From contig NZ_MSXV01000037.1 in assembly GCF_001945395.1 (NCBI RefSeq), positions 124,001-188,000 of the forward strand: a stretch of 64,000 nucleotides of DNA, given 5' to 3'. The first letter of the stretch is position 1. Each line of letters opens with the position of its first letter. Source of the DNA: Pseudomonas sp. PA15(2017). Lineage in GTDB: Bacteria; Pseudomonadota; Gammaproteobacteria; Pseudomonadales; Pseudomonadaceae. The notes beneath the pieces are model-generated. The model saw only the letters and a list, made by a program, of their open reading frames with translations. It was not told the origin of the DNA and ran no database searches. This document shows positions 47,670 through 58,613 of the stretch, piece by piece. Position numbers and translations under genes: made by a program.

Positions 47670-48386
47670 TCAGTCGCGGCGACCTTGCACGGTCTTGCCA
47701 TCGACGGTGCCCGACTTGAGCATGATCTGGTATTCCTTGCCGTCCTTCTCTACCTGATGCAGGCGAACCAGCAGGTAATCCCAGTCCTTGGCGAACCACA
47801 GGATGGTCTTGCGGCTGCTCTGCGTCGGGTCGCGTACCCGCTCGACCTTGATGGCGTCGATCAGACCGGCAGCGGTGCGCACTACTTCTTCGCCGAGCAC
47901 GCGGAAATCGTAGGTCTCGATCTCGTCGCCATCGACCACCTGATAGCTCATGCTTTTCTCGCCAGCGGCCACGTCGTGCTGCAGGGCCAACTGGTAGGTC
48001 GACTTGTCCTGCATGCCACGGTTGAGCGGGAAGCGCACCGGGTCGCCGCGATCACTGCCGATCACCTGTTTCTGCGACCAGTCGAAATCGAACTCGATGT
48101 CCTTGCTCTTGCCCAGGCCGCTGCGCTCGAACTTGTAGCTCTGCGGCAGGAAAGTATCGCCTTCGACCGAGAAGGTGCTTTGCTCGGTCAGGCCGGCGAC
48201 CAGCATGGAGGCCTTGAACACCAGTTGCCAGCGCCCGTCGTCGAGCTTCTGCAGACTGCGTTCGGCGGAGCCGCTGACGGGAACCTGTTTCCAGTCGGCG
48301 GTGTAGCTGGCGGAGAAGGGCTTCGGCTCTGCGGCGAGGGCAGGCAGGCTGAACAACGCCAGAGCAAGCATTAAGGCGCGGCGCAT
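47670..48386 (-). CDS. DUF3108 periplasmic protein
   Basis: 238-residue secreted protein. The signal peptide covers about residues 1-19 (MRRALMLALALFSLPALAAE). The DUF3108 domain has FSASYTADWKQVPVSGSAER, LPQSYKFERSGLGKSKDIEF, DWSQKQVIGSD and ILWFAKDWDYLLVRLHQVEK. Function unknown; beta-rich. The start overlaps the purN stop by 16 bases, so it is translated from the purM-purN transcript, an arrangement I recall from P. aeruginosa. Confidence 0.9.
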   Translation of the reverse strand: MRRALMLALALFSLPALAAEPKPFSASYTADWKQVPVSGSAERSLQKLDDGRWQLVFKASMLVAGLTEQSTFSVEGDTFLPQSYKFERSGLGKSKDIEFDFDWSQKQVIGSDRGDPVRFPLNRGMQDKSTYQLALQHDVAAGEKSMSYQVVDGDEIETYDFRVLGEEVVRTAAGLIDAIKVERVRDPTQSSRKTILWFAKDWDYLLVRLHQVEKDGKEYQIMLKSGTVDGKTVQGRRD

Positions 48387-49045
48387 GGAGTCTCCTTGCT
48401 ATTGATAGGGTAACCGGTGGCCGGCAGTGCAACACCGTCGAGCCGGGGGCCGGTATCGGCGAGGAGCAAACGCCCCTCGGCGAACCAGCGTATGGCCAGC
48501 GGGTAGATCCGGTGTTCCTGAGCGTGAACCCGTTGCGCCAGGCTGGCGGCCGTGTCGTGAGAATGTACCCGGATTACTGCCTGTACGACCAGAGGGCCCC
48601 CATCGAGTTCCTCGGTCACGAAGTGTACGCTGCAGCCGTGCTCGGTGTCGCCGGCTTCCAGCGCACGCTGATGGGTGTGCAGGCCTTTGTGGCGTGGCAA
48701 CAGCGAGGGATGGATGTTCAGCAGGCGGCCATGGTAGTGGCGCACGAAGGCAGGGGTGAGAATGCGCATGAAGCCGGCGAGTACCACTAGTTGCGGGTCG
48801 AAATCGTCGATGGCCTGCATCAGTGCGGCGTCGAAGGCGTCGCGGCCCTGATAATCGCCATGTTCGAGAACCCGCGTGGCAACGCCGGCGGCCTGCGCAC
48901 GTTGCAGGCCGTAGGCATCGCTACGATTGGCGATCACCGCGGCGATGCGCACCGGGTTCTCGCCATCAGCGGTGCTGTCGATCAGCGCCTGAAGATTGCT
49001 GCCGGTGCCCGACAGCAGCACCACTACATTGCAGGATCGCGGCAT
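48371..49045 (-). CDS. purN: Phosphoribosylglycinamide formyltransferase
   Basis: 224-residue enzyme of purine synthesis that transfers formyl from 10-formyl-THF to GAR. The phosphate-binding start is VVVLLSGTGSNLQALIDS. The catalytic core has LVVLAGFMRILTPAFV, LLNIHPSLLPRHKG (Asn and His) and GCSVHFVTEELDGGPLV (Asp). It lies 10 bases downstream of purM. Confidence 0.97.
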   Translation of the reverse strand: MPRSCNVVVLLSGTGSNLQALIDSTADGENPVRIAAVIANRSDAYGLQRAQAAGVATRVLEHGDYQGRDAFDAALMQAIDDFDPQLVVLAGFMRILTPAFVRHYHGRLLNIHPSLLPRHKGLHTHQRALEAGDTEHGCSVHFVTEELDGGPLVVQAVIRVHSHDTAASLAQRVHAQEHRIYPLAIRWFAEGRLLLADTGPRLDGVALPATGYPINSKETPCAAP

Positions 49046-49055
49046 TAGGTGCCCA

Positions 49056-50114
49056 TCAGTGGCTTTTCAGATTGTTCAGCACGACGCGCTCGGCGCCTTC
49101 TGCTGCTGCGGCGATCTGGCCGATGACCCAGGGCTGCTCACCGGCGCTGCGCAGGCTCTGCAGGGCGGTGTCGACCTGATCCTGAGCGACGCAGATGACC
49201 ATGCCCACGCCGCAGTTCAGCACGCGGTGCATTTCATGCTCGTCGACGTTGCCTTTGTCCTGCAGGAAGTCGAACACTGCCGGGCGCTGCCAGCTGGCCA
49301 CGTCGATCACTGCCTGGGCGTTGTCCGGCAGCACGCGCGGGATGTTGTCCAACAGGCCACCGCCCGTGATGTGGGCCATGGCTTTGACTGCGCCGGTCTT
49401 CTTGATCAGCTCCAGCAGCGGCTTGACGTAGATGCGCGTCGGCGCCATCAGCAGATCGGCCAGGGGCTTGCCGTCGAGCTGGGTGTTTTCGATATCGGTG
49501 CCGGACACGTCGAGGATCTTGCGGATCAGCGAGTAGCCGTTGGAGTGCGGGCCCGAGGAGGGCAGCGCGATCAGCGCATCGCCGGTAGCGACCTTGGAGC
49601 CGTCGATGATCTCGGCCTTCTCGACCACACCCACGCAGAAACCGGCCAGGTCGTAATCTTCGCCCTCGTACATGCCCGGCATCTCGGCGGTCTCCCCACC
49701 GACCAGCGAGCAGCCGGCCAGTTCGCAACCGGCACCGATGCCGGTGACCACGGTGGCGGCCACGTCGACATTCAGCTTGCCGGTGGCGTAGTAGTCGAGG
49801 AAGAACAGCGGCTCGGCGCCACAGACCACCAGGTCGTTGACGCACATGGCGACCAGGTCCTGGCCGATGCTGTCGTGCTTGTTCAGGTTCAGCGCCAGGC
49901 GCAGCTTGGTGCCTACGCCATCGGTGCCGGACACCAGCACCGGTTGCTTGTAGCCGGCCGGGATCTCGCACAGGGCGCCGAAGCCGCCCAGGCCACCCAT
50001 GACTTCAGGACGGGCGGTGCGCTTGGCCACGCCCTTGATGCGTTCGACCAGGGCTTCGCCCGCGTCGATGTCCACACCTGCGTCCTTGTAGCTGATGGAG
50101 GGTTGCTTGCTCAT
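49056..50114 (-). CDS. purM: Phosphoribosylformylglycinamidine cyclo-ligase
   Basis: 352-residue ATP-dependent AIR synthetase. The start at 50114 ([20 protein letters not shown]) fits the family; the longer in-frame start is not supported. Motifs are [60 protein letters not shown] and [17 protein letters not shown]. First gene of the purM-purN-DUF3108 unit. The 282-base divergent gap to the next gene holds a GCCCC/GGGGC hairpin near 50155 but no recognised purine operator. Confidence 0.97.
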   Translation of the reverse strand: MSKQPSISYKDAGVDIDAGEALVERIKGVAKRTARPEVMGGLGGFGALCEIPAGYKQPVLVSGTDGVGTKLRLALNLNKHDSIGQDLVAMCVNDLVVCGAEPLFFLDYYATGKLNVDVAATVVTGIGAGCELAGCSLVGGETAEMPGMYEGEDYDLAGFCVGVVEKAEIIDGSKVATGDALIALPSSGPHSNGYSLIRKILDVSGTDIENTQLDGKPLADLLMAPTRIYVKPLLELIKKTGAVKAMAHITGGGLLDNIPRVLPDNAQAVIDVASWQRPAVFDFLQDKGNVDEHEMHRVLNCGVGMVICVAQDQVDTALQSLRSAGEQPWVIGQIAAAAEGAERVVLNNLKSH

Positions 50115-50396
50115 AGATCCAGGCCTTTGGAAGGGGAAAGTCGGAATAGCGTCGGCCCCTCGGGGCCGTTCTGCGAAGGCGCGCGATTTTATCAGGCTTG
50201 CCCGGCAGCGGCCAGCCACCGTGCCGAGTGCGGGTTGCCAGGTGGCGTGAAACCTGGCTGGCCCTGGCGGGTCACACGCGAGCCTGGTTGCGTAGCGATG
50301 GCCGCGTGGCTTGCGATGCCATGGCAACAGCCCCTAAGGTATAGCGCCACGGCCTGTTACCGCGCGCCGCCTCCTTCAGCCGAGAGTTTTCCGTTC

Positions 50397-51473
50397 ATGC
50401 GCCCGATCTTCCGCCCCCTGCTTCTCTGTCTGTCACTCTTGAGCCTGCCGACCCTGGCCGCGACCGTGAGCGACCTCTATCAGGTGCGCGAGACGGTTGC
50501 CAGCCAGCAGCCCGAAGAGCGCGATGCCGCCCTGCAGCGCGCGGTCGAGACGCTGGTGCTGCGCCTGACCGGCAAGCCGGAAGCGGCAAAGGGCTCGGCA
50601 TTGGCGCAGTTGCGCAAGGATCCGCAGCAGATCATCAGCCAGTACGGTTATGAGGGTGATCACCTGGTGGTCGATTTCGACGCGGTGTCCACCGATCGCT
50701 CCCTGCGTCAGGCCGGCTTGCCGCTGTGGGGCGTCAACCGCCCGGCGATTCTCGCCTGGTGGCTGAACGAGACGGTCGACGGCGCGAACATGGTCGGTGA
50801 TGGCCAGACCGCTGCCGAGCCGCTGCGCGAGGCCGCCCGGCACCGTGGCTTGCCGTTGCGCCTGCCGTTGGCCGACCTCAGCGAGCAACTGGTGGCGACC
50901 AAGGAGGCGCTCGGCGCCAAGGAACCGGGTGAGCTGCGTTCGGCATCCGAGCGCTACGGCGCCGACGCCTTGCTGGCCGTGCGCGCCAGTGAAGCGGACG
51001 GCAAATGGCAGGCCAACTGGCAGCTGTGGCTGGGCGACGAGCGCGAGCAGGGCAAGGCCGAGGGCGCTGATCAGGCCGCGCTGGCCGATGCGGTGTTGCT
51101 GGCGGTGAGCGAGCGCCTGGCACCGCGATTCGTCGTCGCGCCGGGTGCCAGTTCGGCGCAGACGGTGGAAGTCATCGGCGCCGATCTGTCGCGCTACGCC
51201 GAGTTGCAGCGGGTGCTCGAGCCTTTTGGCGCGCAGCTGCAGTCGGTACAGGCCGACCGCCTGATCTACAAGGTCAATGCCAGTGCCGAGCAGTTGCGCA
51301 CCCAATTGGGGCTACTGCAACTGCACGAGGAATCGGCTGCCGAACTGGCCTCGCAGGTGCCCGCCGAGTCTCAGGCACCCATCGATGCCAGCCAGGCGCC
51401 GGTGCAACCTCAGGCTGCGCCACCAGCAGCGCCGGCCACTGCATCTGGCGAGGTTATGTACTTTCGCTGGTAG
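50397..51473 (+). CDS. DUF2066 periplasmic protein
   Basis: 358 residues from ATG 50397 (MRPIFRPLLLCLSLLSLPTL); a longer open frame upstream is the shadow of purM. The signal peptide is followed by the DUF2066 domain (VSDLYQVRETVASQQPEERD, ALQRAVETLVLRLTGKPEAA, DAVSTDRSLRQAGLPLWGVN, RPAILAWWL). A low-complexity Ala/Pro/Gln tail ends the protein. Function unknown; it pairs with the downstream permease here as in other pseudomonads. Confidence 0.9.
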   Translation: MRPIFRPLLLCLSLLSLPTLAATVSDLYQVRETVASQQPEERDAALQRAVETLVLRLTGKPEAAKGSALAQLRKDPQQIISQYGYEGDHLVVDFDAVSTDRSLRQAGLPLWGVNRPAILAWWLNETVDGANMVGDGQTAAEPLREAARHRGLPLRLPLADLSEQLVATKEALGAKEPGELRSASERYGADALLAVRASEADGKWQANWQLWLGDEREQGKAEGADQAALADAVLLAVSERLAPRFVVAPGASSAQTVEVIGADLSRYAELQRVLEPFGAQLQSVQADRLIYKVNASAEQLRTQLGLLQLHEESAAELASQVPAESQAPIDASQAPVQPQAAPPAAPATASGEVMYFRW

Positions 51474-51575
51474 ACTGCGCCCAATCTGAACCGCTTCGCT
51501 TTCGATGACCTCGGCCATGGCCGAGGTCGTTTTGCGCGTGCGCACCGACCTGATAATCGCTTCTGAGGATCGAGC

Positions 51576-52670
51576 ATGCCCGTTTCGTCTCGCTGGCTGT
51601 GGATCGCTGCCGTGCTGGTGCTGGGCGGCTTCCTGTACGTGCTGCACCCGATTCTTTCGCCGTTTCTGATGGGCATCCTGATCGCCTACCTCGGTGATCC
51701 ACTGGTCGATCGCCTGGAGCGCCTGAAGCTTTCGCGTACCTGGGGTGTGATCGTGGTATTCGGTCTGTTCACCCTGTTGATGGCCCTGGCCTTGCTGGTG
51801 TTGATTCCGATGCTCGGCAAACAGCTGGTACAGCTGTATGAGCTGCTACCGCAGATGCTCGATTGGGCACAGAACCAGGCCTTGCCATGGATTCAGGTCA
51901 AGCTCGGCCTGAACGAGGGCTTCTGGCGCTTCGATGAATTGAAGAAAGCGTTGTCCGGTCACCTGGGGCAAACCACCGATATCGCCGGGTTGGTGTTGTC
52001 GCAGGTCACCGCGTCGAGCCTGGCCCTGGTGGCCTGGGTGGCCAACCTGCTGCTGATTCCGGTGGTCAGTTTCTACCTGATGCGCGACTGGGACCTGCTG
52101 GTCAGCAAGCTGCGCAGCCTGGTGCCGCGCGATAATGAAGGTGTGGTGGTGAAGCTGGTCGGTGAGTGTCATGAGGTGCTCGGCGCGTTCCTGCGCGGTC
52201 AGCTTCTGGTGATGCTGGCGCTCGGTGCGATGTATGCGGTCGGCCTGATGGCCATCGGCCTCGAACTGGGGCTGTTGATCGGCTTGCTGGCAGGCCTGGC
52301 GAGCATCGTGCCGTACCTCGGTGTGGTGGTGGGCATCGGCAGTGCGCTGCTGGCCGGGCTGTTCCAGTTCGGCGGCGACCCTTATCCGCTGTTGATGATT
52401 GCCAGCGTGTTCGTGGTCGGCCAATTGCTCGAGGGCATGCTACTGACGCCGCTATTGGTCGGCGACCGCATCGGCCTGCACCCGGTGGCGGTGATTTTCG
52501 CGATCATGGCCGGCGGTCAGCTGTTCGGTTTCACCGGCATCCTGGTGGCGCTGCCGGTGGCGGCGGTGATCATGGTGCTGCTGCGCCACGTGCACGAGCT
52601 GTACAAACAGTCCGACGCCTACGCGGGGCAGGCTCCGCTTCAGCCAAAACCGGGCCGCAAAGCGCGTTGA
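51576..52670 (+). CDS. AI-2E/PerM-family membrane protein
   Basis: 364-residue integral membrane protein with about 8 hydrophobic segments: two at the N-terminus, a soluble region at about 70-145, then the C-terminal cluster. Family motifs are LSPFLMGILIAYLGDPLVDR, LLGGIASIVPYLG-like (AGLASIVPYLGVVVGIGSAL) and LLTPLLVGDRIGLHPVAVIF. The family includes putative exporters such as YdgG/TqsA and PerM. Substrate unknown. GAGGA precedes the ATG. Confidence 0.88.
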   Translation: MPVSSRWLWIAAVLVLGGFLYVLHPILSPFLMGILIAYLGDPLVDRLERLKLSRTWGVIVVFGLFTLLMALALLVLIPMLGKQLVQLYELLPQMLDWAQNQALPWIQVKLGLNEGFWRFDELKKALSGHLGQTTDIAGLVLSQVTASSLALVAWVANLLLIPVVSFYLMRDWDLLVSKLRSLVPRDNEGVVVKLVGECHEVLGAFLRGQLLVMLALGAMYAVGLMAIGLELGLLIGLLAGLASIVPYLGVVVGIGSALLAGLFQFGGDPYPLLMIASVFVVGQLLEGMLLTPLLVGDRIGLHPVAVIFAIMAGGQLFGFTGILVALPVAAVIMVLLRHVHELYKQSDAYAGQAPLQPKPGRKAR

Positions 52671-52802
52671 GGCTTGTCGCTGGCGGCTAACCTGTTGTAT
52701 TGCCTTGGAAAGTGCGGCAATGACAGGCGGCCGCCAAGGGTATAAACTGCGCCACCTTTATTCAGAGCGCCAAGCGGGCTCCGACGAGCCATTCTCTCCA
52801 GC

Positions 52803-53507
52803 ATGAAGCCGATTCAACTGCCCCTGGGTGTGCGTCTGCGCGACGACGCCACCTTCGCCAATTACTACCCGGGCGCCAATGCCGCTGCCCTTGGGTACGT
52901 GGAGCGTCTGTGCGAGGCCGAGGCGGGTTGGACGGAGAGCCTGATCTACCTGTGGGGTGGCGAAGGCGTCGGGCGCAGCCACCTGCTGCAGGCGGCCTGC
53001 CTGCGCTTCGAGCAGCTCGGCGAGCGCGCCGTCTACCTGCCTCTGGCCGAGGTGGTGCAGTACGGCCCGGCGATTCTCGACAATCTGGAGCAGTTCGAGC
53101 TGGTCTGCCTGGATGACCTGGAGGCTGCTGCTGGCCAGCGCGCCTGGGAAGAAGCGCTCTTTCACCTGTTCAATCGCCTGCGTGATAGCGGTCGCCGTCT
53201 GCTGCTTTCCGCCAACGCATCGCCTCGGGAACTGTCGATCAAGCTGCCCGACCTCAAGTCGCGCCTGACCCTGGCCCTGGTGTTTCAGCTGCAATCGCTG
53301 TCCGACGAGGACAAGCTGCGCGCCCTGCAGCTACGAGCATCGCGTCGCGGCCTGCATATGAGCGACGACGTGGGGCGTTTCATCCTTACTCGCGGCGAAC
53401 GCAGCATGAACGCGCTGTTCGATCTGCTCGAGCGCCTGGATCAGGCCTCGCTGCAGGAAAAGCGCAAGCTGACCATTCCCTTCCTCAAGGAAACCCTGGA
53501 CTGGTAG
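52803..53507 (+). CDS. hda: DnaA regulatory inactivator Hda
   Basis: 234-residue AAA+ protein that, with the DNA-loaded sliding clamp, stimulates ATP hydrolysis by DnaA to prevent over-initiation. The N-terminal clamp-binding motif is QLPLGV (residues 5-10). A modified Walker A is WGGEGVGRSHLLQAA. Walker B is ELVCLDDLEAAAG. Sensor regions are LLLSANASPREL and LKSRLTLALVFQLQ. No DNA-binding domain IV, which separates it from DnaA. Confidence 0.94.
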   Translation: MKPIQLPLGVRLRDDATFANYYPGANAAALGYVERLCEAEAGWTESLIYLWGGEGVGRSHLLQAACLRFEQLGERAVYLPLAEVVQYGPAILDNLEQFELVCLDDLEAAAGQRAWEEALFHLFNRLRDSGRRLLLSANASPRELSIKLPDLKSRLTLALVFQLQSLSDEDKLRALQLRASRRGLHMSDDVGRFILTRGERSMNALFDLLERLDQASLQEKRKLTIPFLKETLDW

Positions 53508-53530
53508 CCTGGCGCCGTCCTGGACAGCGC

Positions 53531-54901
<1,371 letters not shown>

Positions 54902-55130
54902 GGCGGTCGTCGCTTCTGGCGGCAGTTGGCAGCTATTCTAACCGCGTCGGCGGCTCGCGCTGAACTGGGGGCGCCAATCAGGGCGAACCTAAGTGGTGAG
55001 CCAGCGTCTGTAATGCGTCGGTCACAACGGCTCGTGGCCAGTTTCTCCCGCTCGTCTGCATTGCCTGCGGCCCTGATGGCGCCGGCCTGACGATGATGCG
55101 CACGTTTCCGACTGCCCTTGTGAGGTGGGT

Positions 55131-56360
55131 ATGCAGCAGCGTTTGCACGATTGGCTCGAGTTCTGGCGATTCCTCTGGCAGCGCTTCTTCGACAATCGCG
55201 GCGCCGATAACGCCGCGGCGCTGACCTATACCACGCTGTTCGCCGTGGTGCCGATGATGACGGTGACCTTTGCCGTGCTCTCCGCGGTACCGGCATTCCA
55301 GGGGACTGGCGAGCAGATTCAGGCGTTCATCTTTCATAATTTCGTGCCGTCTGCCGGCGAGACGCTGCAGGAGTACCTGCGCAATTTCACCACCCAGGCG
55401 CGGCAGCTGACCTGGATCGGGGTGGCGGTGTTGGCGGTCACCGCCTTCTGGATGCTGGTCACCATCGAGCGCACCTTCAACACCATCTGGCGGGTGCGCC
55501 AGCCGCGGCGCGGTATCGCCACCTTCCTGCTGTACTGGGCGATTCTCAGCCTGGGGCCGATGCTGCTGGGCGCCGGCTTCGCGATCAGCACCTATGTCGC
55601 CTCGCTGTCGCTACTCACCGGACCGGATGCGGTGGTCGGGGCTCAAACGCTGCTGCGCTTCACACCGCTTGTGTTCAGCGTTGCGGCGTTCACCCTGCTT
55701 TACGCGGCGGTGCCCAACGCCCGGGTACCGGTGCGCCACGCTTTGTGGGGCGGTTTGTTCACGGCGATATTGCTGGAGCTGGCCAAGGCCACCTTCGGTT
55801 TCTACGTGCGTTTCTTCCCGGGCTATCAGCTGATCTACGGGGCCTTCGCCACGGTGCCGCTGTTTCTTCTGTGGATCTTTTTGTGCTGGCTGATCGTGCT
55901 GCTGGGGGCCGAGCTGGTGTGCAACCTCGGGGTTTCTCATCAGTGGCGCAAGCGCGCGGTGCCCCGGGCACTGGTACTGCTGGGCATCCTGCGGGTGTTT
56001 CACGCGCGCCAGCGCACCGGGCTCAAGGTTCGCCACCGGGATATACAGCGCCAGGGCTGGTTGTTGCCCGAGCATGAGTGGGAGGAGGTGCTGAGCTTTC
56101 TGGAAAGCCAACGTCTGGTCGCCAGCATCGGTGGCGATAGCTGGATGCTCAGTCGTGATCTGTCCCATTATTCGCTGCAGCAGTTGTTCGAGCGCAGCCC
56201 GTGGCCATTGCCGCACTTGAGCCAGCTGCCTGATGAGTTGGATGAGCCCTGGTATCCGGCGTTGCGTGAAGCACTGCAGCGCCTGCATGAAGAGCAAAGC
56301 CTGCTGTTCGGCGATACCCTGGCCCACTGGCTGGAGGGGCAGGGCAGTGACAGGAAGTGA
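55131..56360 (+). CDS. YihY/BrkB-family inner-membrane protein
   Basis: 409 residues from ATG 55131; a GTG at 55125 is also in frame. The N-terminal 280 residues carry six hydrophobic segments with family motifs [29 protein letters not shown]-like ([20 protein letters not shown]), [20 protein letters not shown] and [21 protein letters not shown] cytosolic C-terminal region of about 120 residues looks winged-helix-like ([20 protein letters not shown]). Formerly annotated RNase BN by mistake. Function unknown. Confidence 0.93.
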   Translation: MQQRLHDWLEFWRFLWQRFFDNRGADNAAALTYTTLFAVVPMMTVTFAVLSAVPAFQGTGEQIQAFIFHNFVPSAGETLQEYLRNFTTQARQLTWIGVAVLAVTAFWMLVTIERTFNTIWRVRQPRRGIATFLLYWAILSLGPMLLGAGFAISTYVASLSLLTGPDAVVGAQTLLRFTPLVFSVAAFTLLYAAVPNARVPVRHALWGGLFTAILLELAKATFGFYVRFFPGYQLIYGAFATVPLFLLWIFLCWLIVLLGAELVCNLGVSHQWRKRAVPRALVLLGILRVFHARQRTGLKVRHRDIQRQGWLLPEHEWEEVLSFLESQRLVASIGGDSWMLSRDLSHYSLQQLFERSPWPLPHLSQLPDELDEPWYPALREALQRLHEEQSLLFGDTLAHWLEGQGSDRK

Positions 56361-56495
56361 CGTTTATCGACACCAGCACAGGCCCGACTGATAGCCTGTT
56401 GCCATGTCAGGGTGCCGGGGCGTTGGCGTCAGTAACATGGCATGTTTCTGGCTATGCTACGTGCAGTCGATCTCGCGCCACCAAGAGTACGTGCA

Positions 56496-56699
56496 ATGCC
56501 AAAACCATCCTCCAAGGTCGTGATGCTCCATGGGCGAGATAGCGAGCGGGCGCTGGAGAATCTCAACCGAATCACCGGGCTGCGCTTCAGCAGCTGGCCC
56601 GAGTCGCTGGCAGGCACAGTGGATGATGTTCCGCTAACAGGCGAGGCGCCGCGCGAGCCGTGTAAGTCGCTCGCAAGAATGGGTCAGGCGTTGGCCTGA
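56496..56699 (+). CDS. Small hypothetical protein (67 aa)
   Basis: Starts MPKPSSKVVMLHGRDSERAL at ATG 56496, with AAGAG upstream; the in-frame ATG at 56442 has no better site. Basic N-terminus, no membrane segment. The central ENLNRITGLRFSSWPESL is protein-like, and codon use is GC-rich at third positions. The 3' end overlaps the convergent gene by 16 bases. Probably real, function unknown. Confidence 0.6.
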   Translation: MPKPSSKVVMLHGRDSERALENLNRITGLRFSSWPESLAGTVDDVPLTGEAPREPCKSLARMGQALA

Positions 56700-57082
56700 C
56701 TGACGCGCGCGAGTGCGATCGTGGGCTCGGCGGCCTGCACGAAAAGCTCTTCTACTTTAACGTCGACCTGGGACTGCGCTGAGCGCAGGCGTATCTGCAT
56801 GTCTTCGATGCGCTGGGTCACCGGCAGGCGCGCGATGCCGGAAAGCAGGATTCTGTCCTGCATGCCTACCTTGGCGTGATCCAGATTGATCGAGCGCAGC
56901 TGATCCCCATCGCGATAGCGTACCTGCAGGGATACCAGGCTGCCTGCCTGGCCCGGCAGATGCAGCCAGGCGGCCACGTTGAACTCCGCGACCCGCCCGT
57001 CGTAGGCGGTCAACTGCAGGTGGGCGCTCTGGATGAGGTGTGCGGGTACTTGGCCGATCAGTGTGTCGTGGGCATTAGGCAT
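56684..57082 (-). CDS. Hypothetical protein (132 aa)
   Basis: Starts MPNAHDTLIGQVPAHLIQSA. No signal peptide or membrane segment. Alternating hydrophobic residues (LQLTAYDGRVAEFNVAAWLH, SLVSLQVRYRDGDQLRSINL) suggest a beta-rich fold. I do not recognise a family. Same strand as the PilZ-like gene, 103 bases away. Its stop overlaps the 3' end of the small plus-strand gene. Confidence 0.8.
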   Translation of the reverse strand: MPNAHDTLIGQVPAHLIQSAHLQLTAYDGRVAEFNVAAWLHLPGQAGSLVSLQVRYRDGDQLRSINLDHAKVGMQDRILLSGIARLPVTQRIEDMQIRLRSAQSQVDVKVEELFVQAAEPTIALARVSQANA

Positions 57083-57185
57083 GCGAGTTCCCTGGCTGGC
57101 GAAGAACGTCAGCGGGGAAGTATAAGAAGGATGCTCTCGATCAAACTGTGCGGCAGGCCGCCCATGCGCGTGATCGAGTTCTCAA

Positions 57186-58583
57186 TCAGGGCAGTTCCAG
57201 GGGGTGACGGCTTACCGTGGCGCTGGCCAGGTTGCCAGCGGGCAGTTGCAAGCGGTTCTGGTTGACCGCGTTGGGCAATTGCAGCCACAGGTTTTCACCG
57301 TCGCTGAACTGATTGTGCGGCACCCACAGGCCGTGATGCCAGCCCTCCCGTGGCTTGGGCGTGCTTTGCAGGATGCCCAGGTGCGGCTGGCTGCTGGGGG
57401 CGCGTCTGAGCCAGGTCGGCTGCGCCAGGCCCTTCAGGTAACGCAGGCCCAGGTGAATACCCTCGCTATTGAGGTGACGCCAGCACACCAATGCCAGTAC
57501 GTCGCTGTCGGCGATCAGCAGCACCAGCTGGCCGATCGGCAAGTTGTGGGCGGCGTACGCGGGGCACAGCAGGCGCGCTCCGCCTGGGCCGATATCGAGA
57601 ATCTGCGCCGCTGTGCACTGCGGCCGCTGTTCGAGCAGCTGAGCGTGGATGGCCGGGATGCCGATGGCCAGCCGGCAGTCGCTTTGTTGCGGGGTCCGCG
57701 AATGGCGGCGCTGGTCGGTACCCAACCAGTGAGGGTGCACGCGCTCGAGCAGGTCACGCTCTCCAGCGCTGCGCAGCGGCGCGGGCTCGCCGAGTGCGAC
57801 GAGCAGTGCGCCCAGCTCCAGGCGGCGCAGGGTTTCGCTGCACGCCTGGGGGCGTTGCTGGTAGGTCAGGCATGCCTGCGCACGTTGCAGGTCGATGAGC
57901 GGGCCTTCGGATTTGTCCTCCGCGTCCCAGGGCAGCAGGCGGGCGAGGGCGGCCAGCGGCGCCAGGGCTGCGAACAGTCGCAGGCATTCGTCCGGGTGCA
58001 GGTGCGGGGGATTGCTCAGTGCCAGCAGCAGTGTCTGCTGATAGAGCCCGCGCAAGGTGTCGGCGGGCGTGGGGGTAAATGCTGCCGCTACCGGCTCGTC
58101 GAGGCAGTCATGACGCTCGCCCAGCCAGTACAGCAGGTGGCTGTCGCGCCACAGGTCGGCATTTGGCTCACGGTACTGCCGAAAATGCCACAACAGAGCC
58201 TGGGTGATGAAGTGCTGAGCCATGTACAGGCACCAGGCCAGGTGCGGCTGGGAGGGCTTGTGGCCCTGCAGTATCTGCAGCAGCAGGCGCTTGTAGCCGA
58301 TGGCGAGCTCGCTGCACAGCTGCGTTTGTTCGGCGGCTGCTGCAGGACAGCGCTGCGCACTATAGTGGCGATACTCATCGCTGAAATTTTGCAGCGTCCG
58401 CTGTCTTTCGAGTAAGGTCATCGCGCTGCGATTGAGGCGCGTGAGCAGGGCTGTCAGCTCCAGCAGGCCAGTCTCGACCGGCAGTTGGCGAGCCGCGCTC
58501 AGGCTGCTGCCCAGGGTTGCCTGGTCGAGCGGGTCAGCGTCGAGAGCGTCGGGGACATCGAGCTGCAGTGCATCCAGTGTCAT
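57186..58583 (-). CDS. Large protein with degenerate PilZ-like C-terminal domain
   Basis: 465 residues, cytosolic, no signal. About 1-290 is helical (LLELTALLTRLNRSAMTLLE, RQRTLQNFSDEYRHYSAQRC) and not recognised. About 290-375 resembles PilZ: RRHSR (an RxxxR motif) followed about 35 residues later by DIGPGGARLLC, where DxSxxG has Gly for Ser. C-di-GMP binding is thus possible but weakened. The last 80 residues are rich in Trp, His and Asn. It is divergent from the thioredoxin gene by 30 bases. Confidence 0.75.
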   Translation of the reverse strand: MTLDALQLDVPDALDADPLDQATLGSSLSAARQLPVETGLLELTALLTRLNRSAMTLLERQRTLQNFSDEYRHYSAQRCPAAAAEQTQLCSELAIGYKRLLLQILQGHKPSQPHLAWCLYMAQHFITQALLWHFRQYREPNADLWRDSHLLYWLGERHDCLDEPVAAAFTPTPADTLRGLYQQTLLLALSNPPHLHPDECLRLFAALAPLAALARLLPWDAEDKSEGPLIDLQRAQACLTYQQRPQACSETLRRLELGALLVALGEPAPLRSAGERDLLERVHPHWLGTDQRRHSRTPQQSDCRLAIGIPAIHAQLLEQRPQCTAAQILDIGPGGARLLCPAYAAHNLPIGQLVLLIADSDVLALVCWRHLNSEGIHLGLRYLKGLAQPTWLRRAPSSQPHLGILQSTPKPREGWHHGLWVPHNQFSDGENLWLQLPNAVNQNRLQLPAGNLASATVSRHPLELP

Positions 58584-58613
58584 AGCAACCTTATCGGTAC
58601 GAGGACCATTTCC

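Noticed and set aside
48996..50396. Long N-terminal extension of the DUF2066 frame (start at 48996)
   Set aside because: This stretch lies antisense to purM. The signal peptide at 50397 marks the real start.
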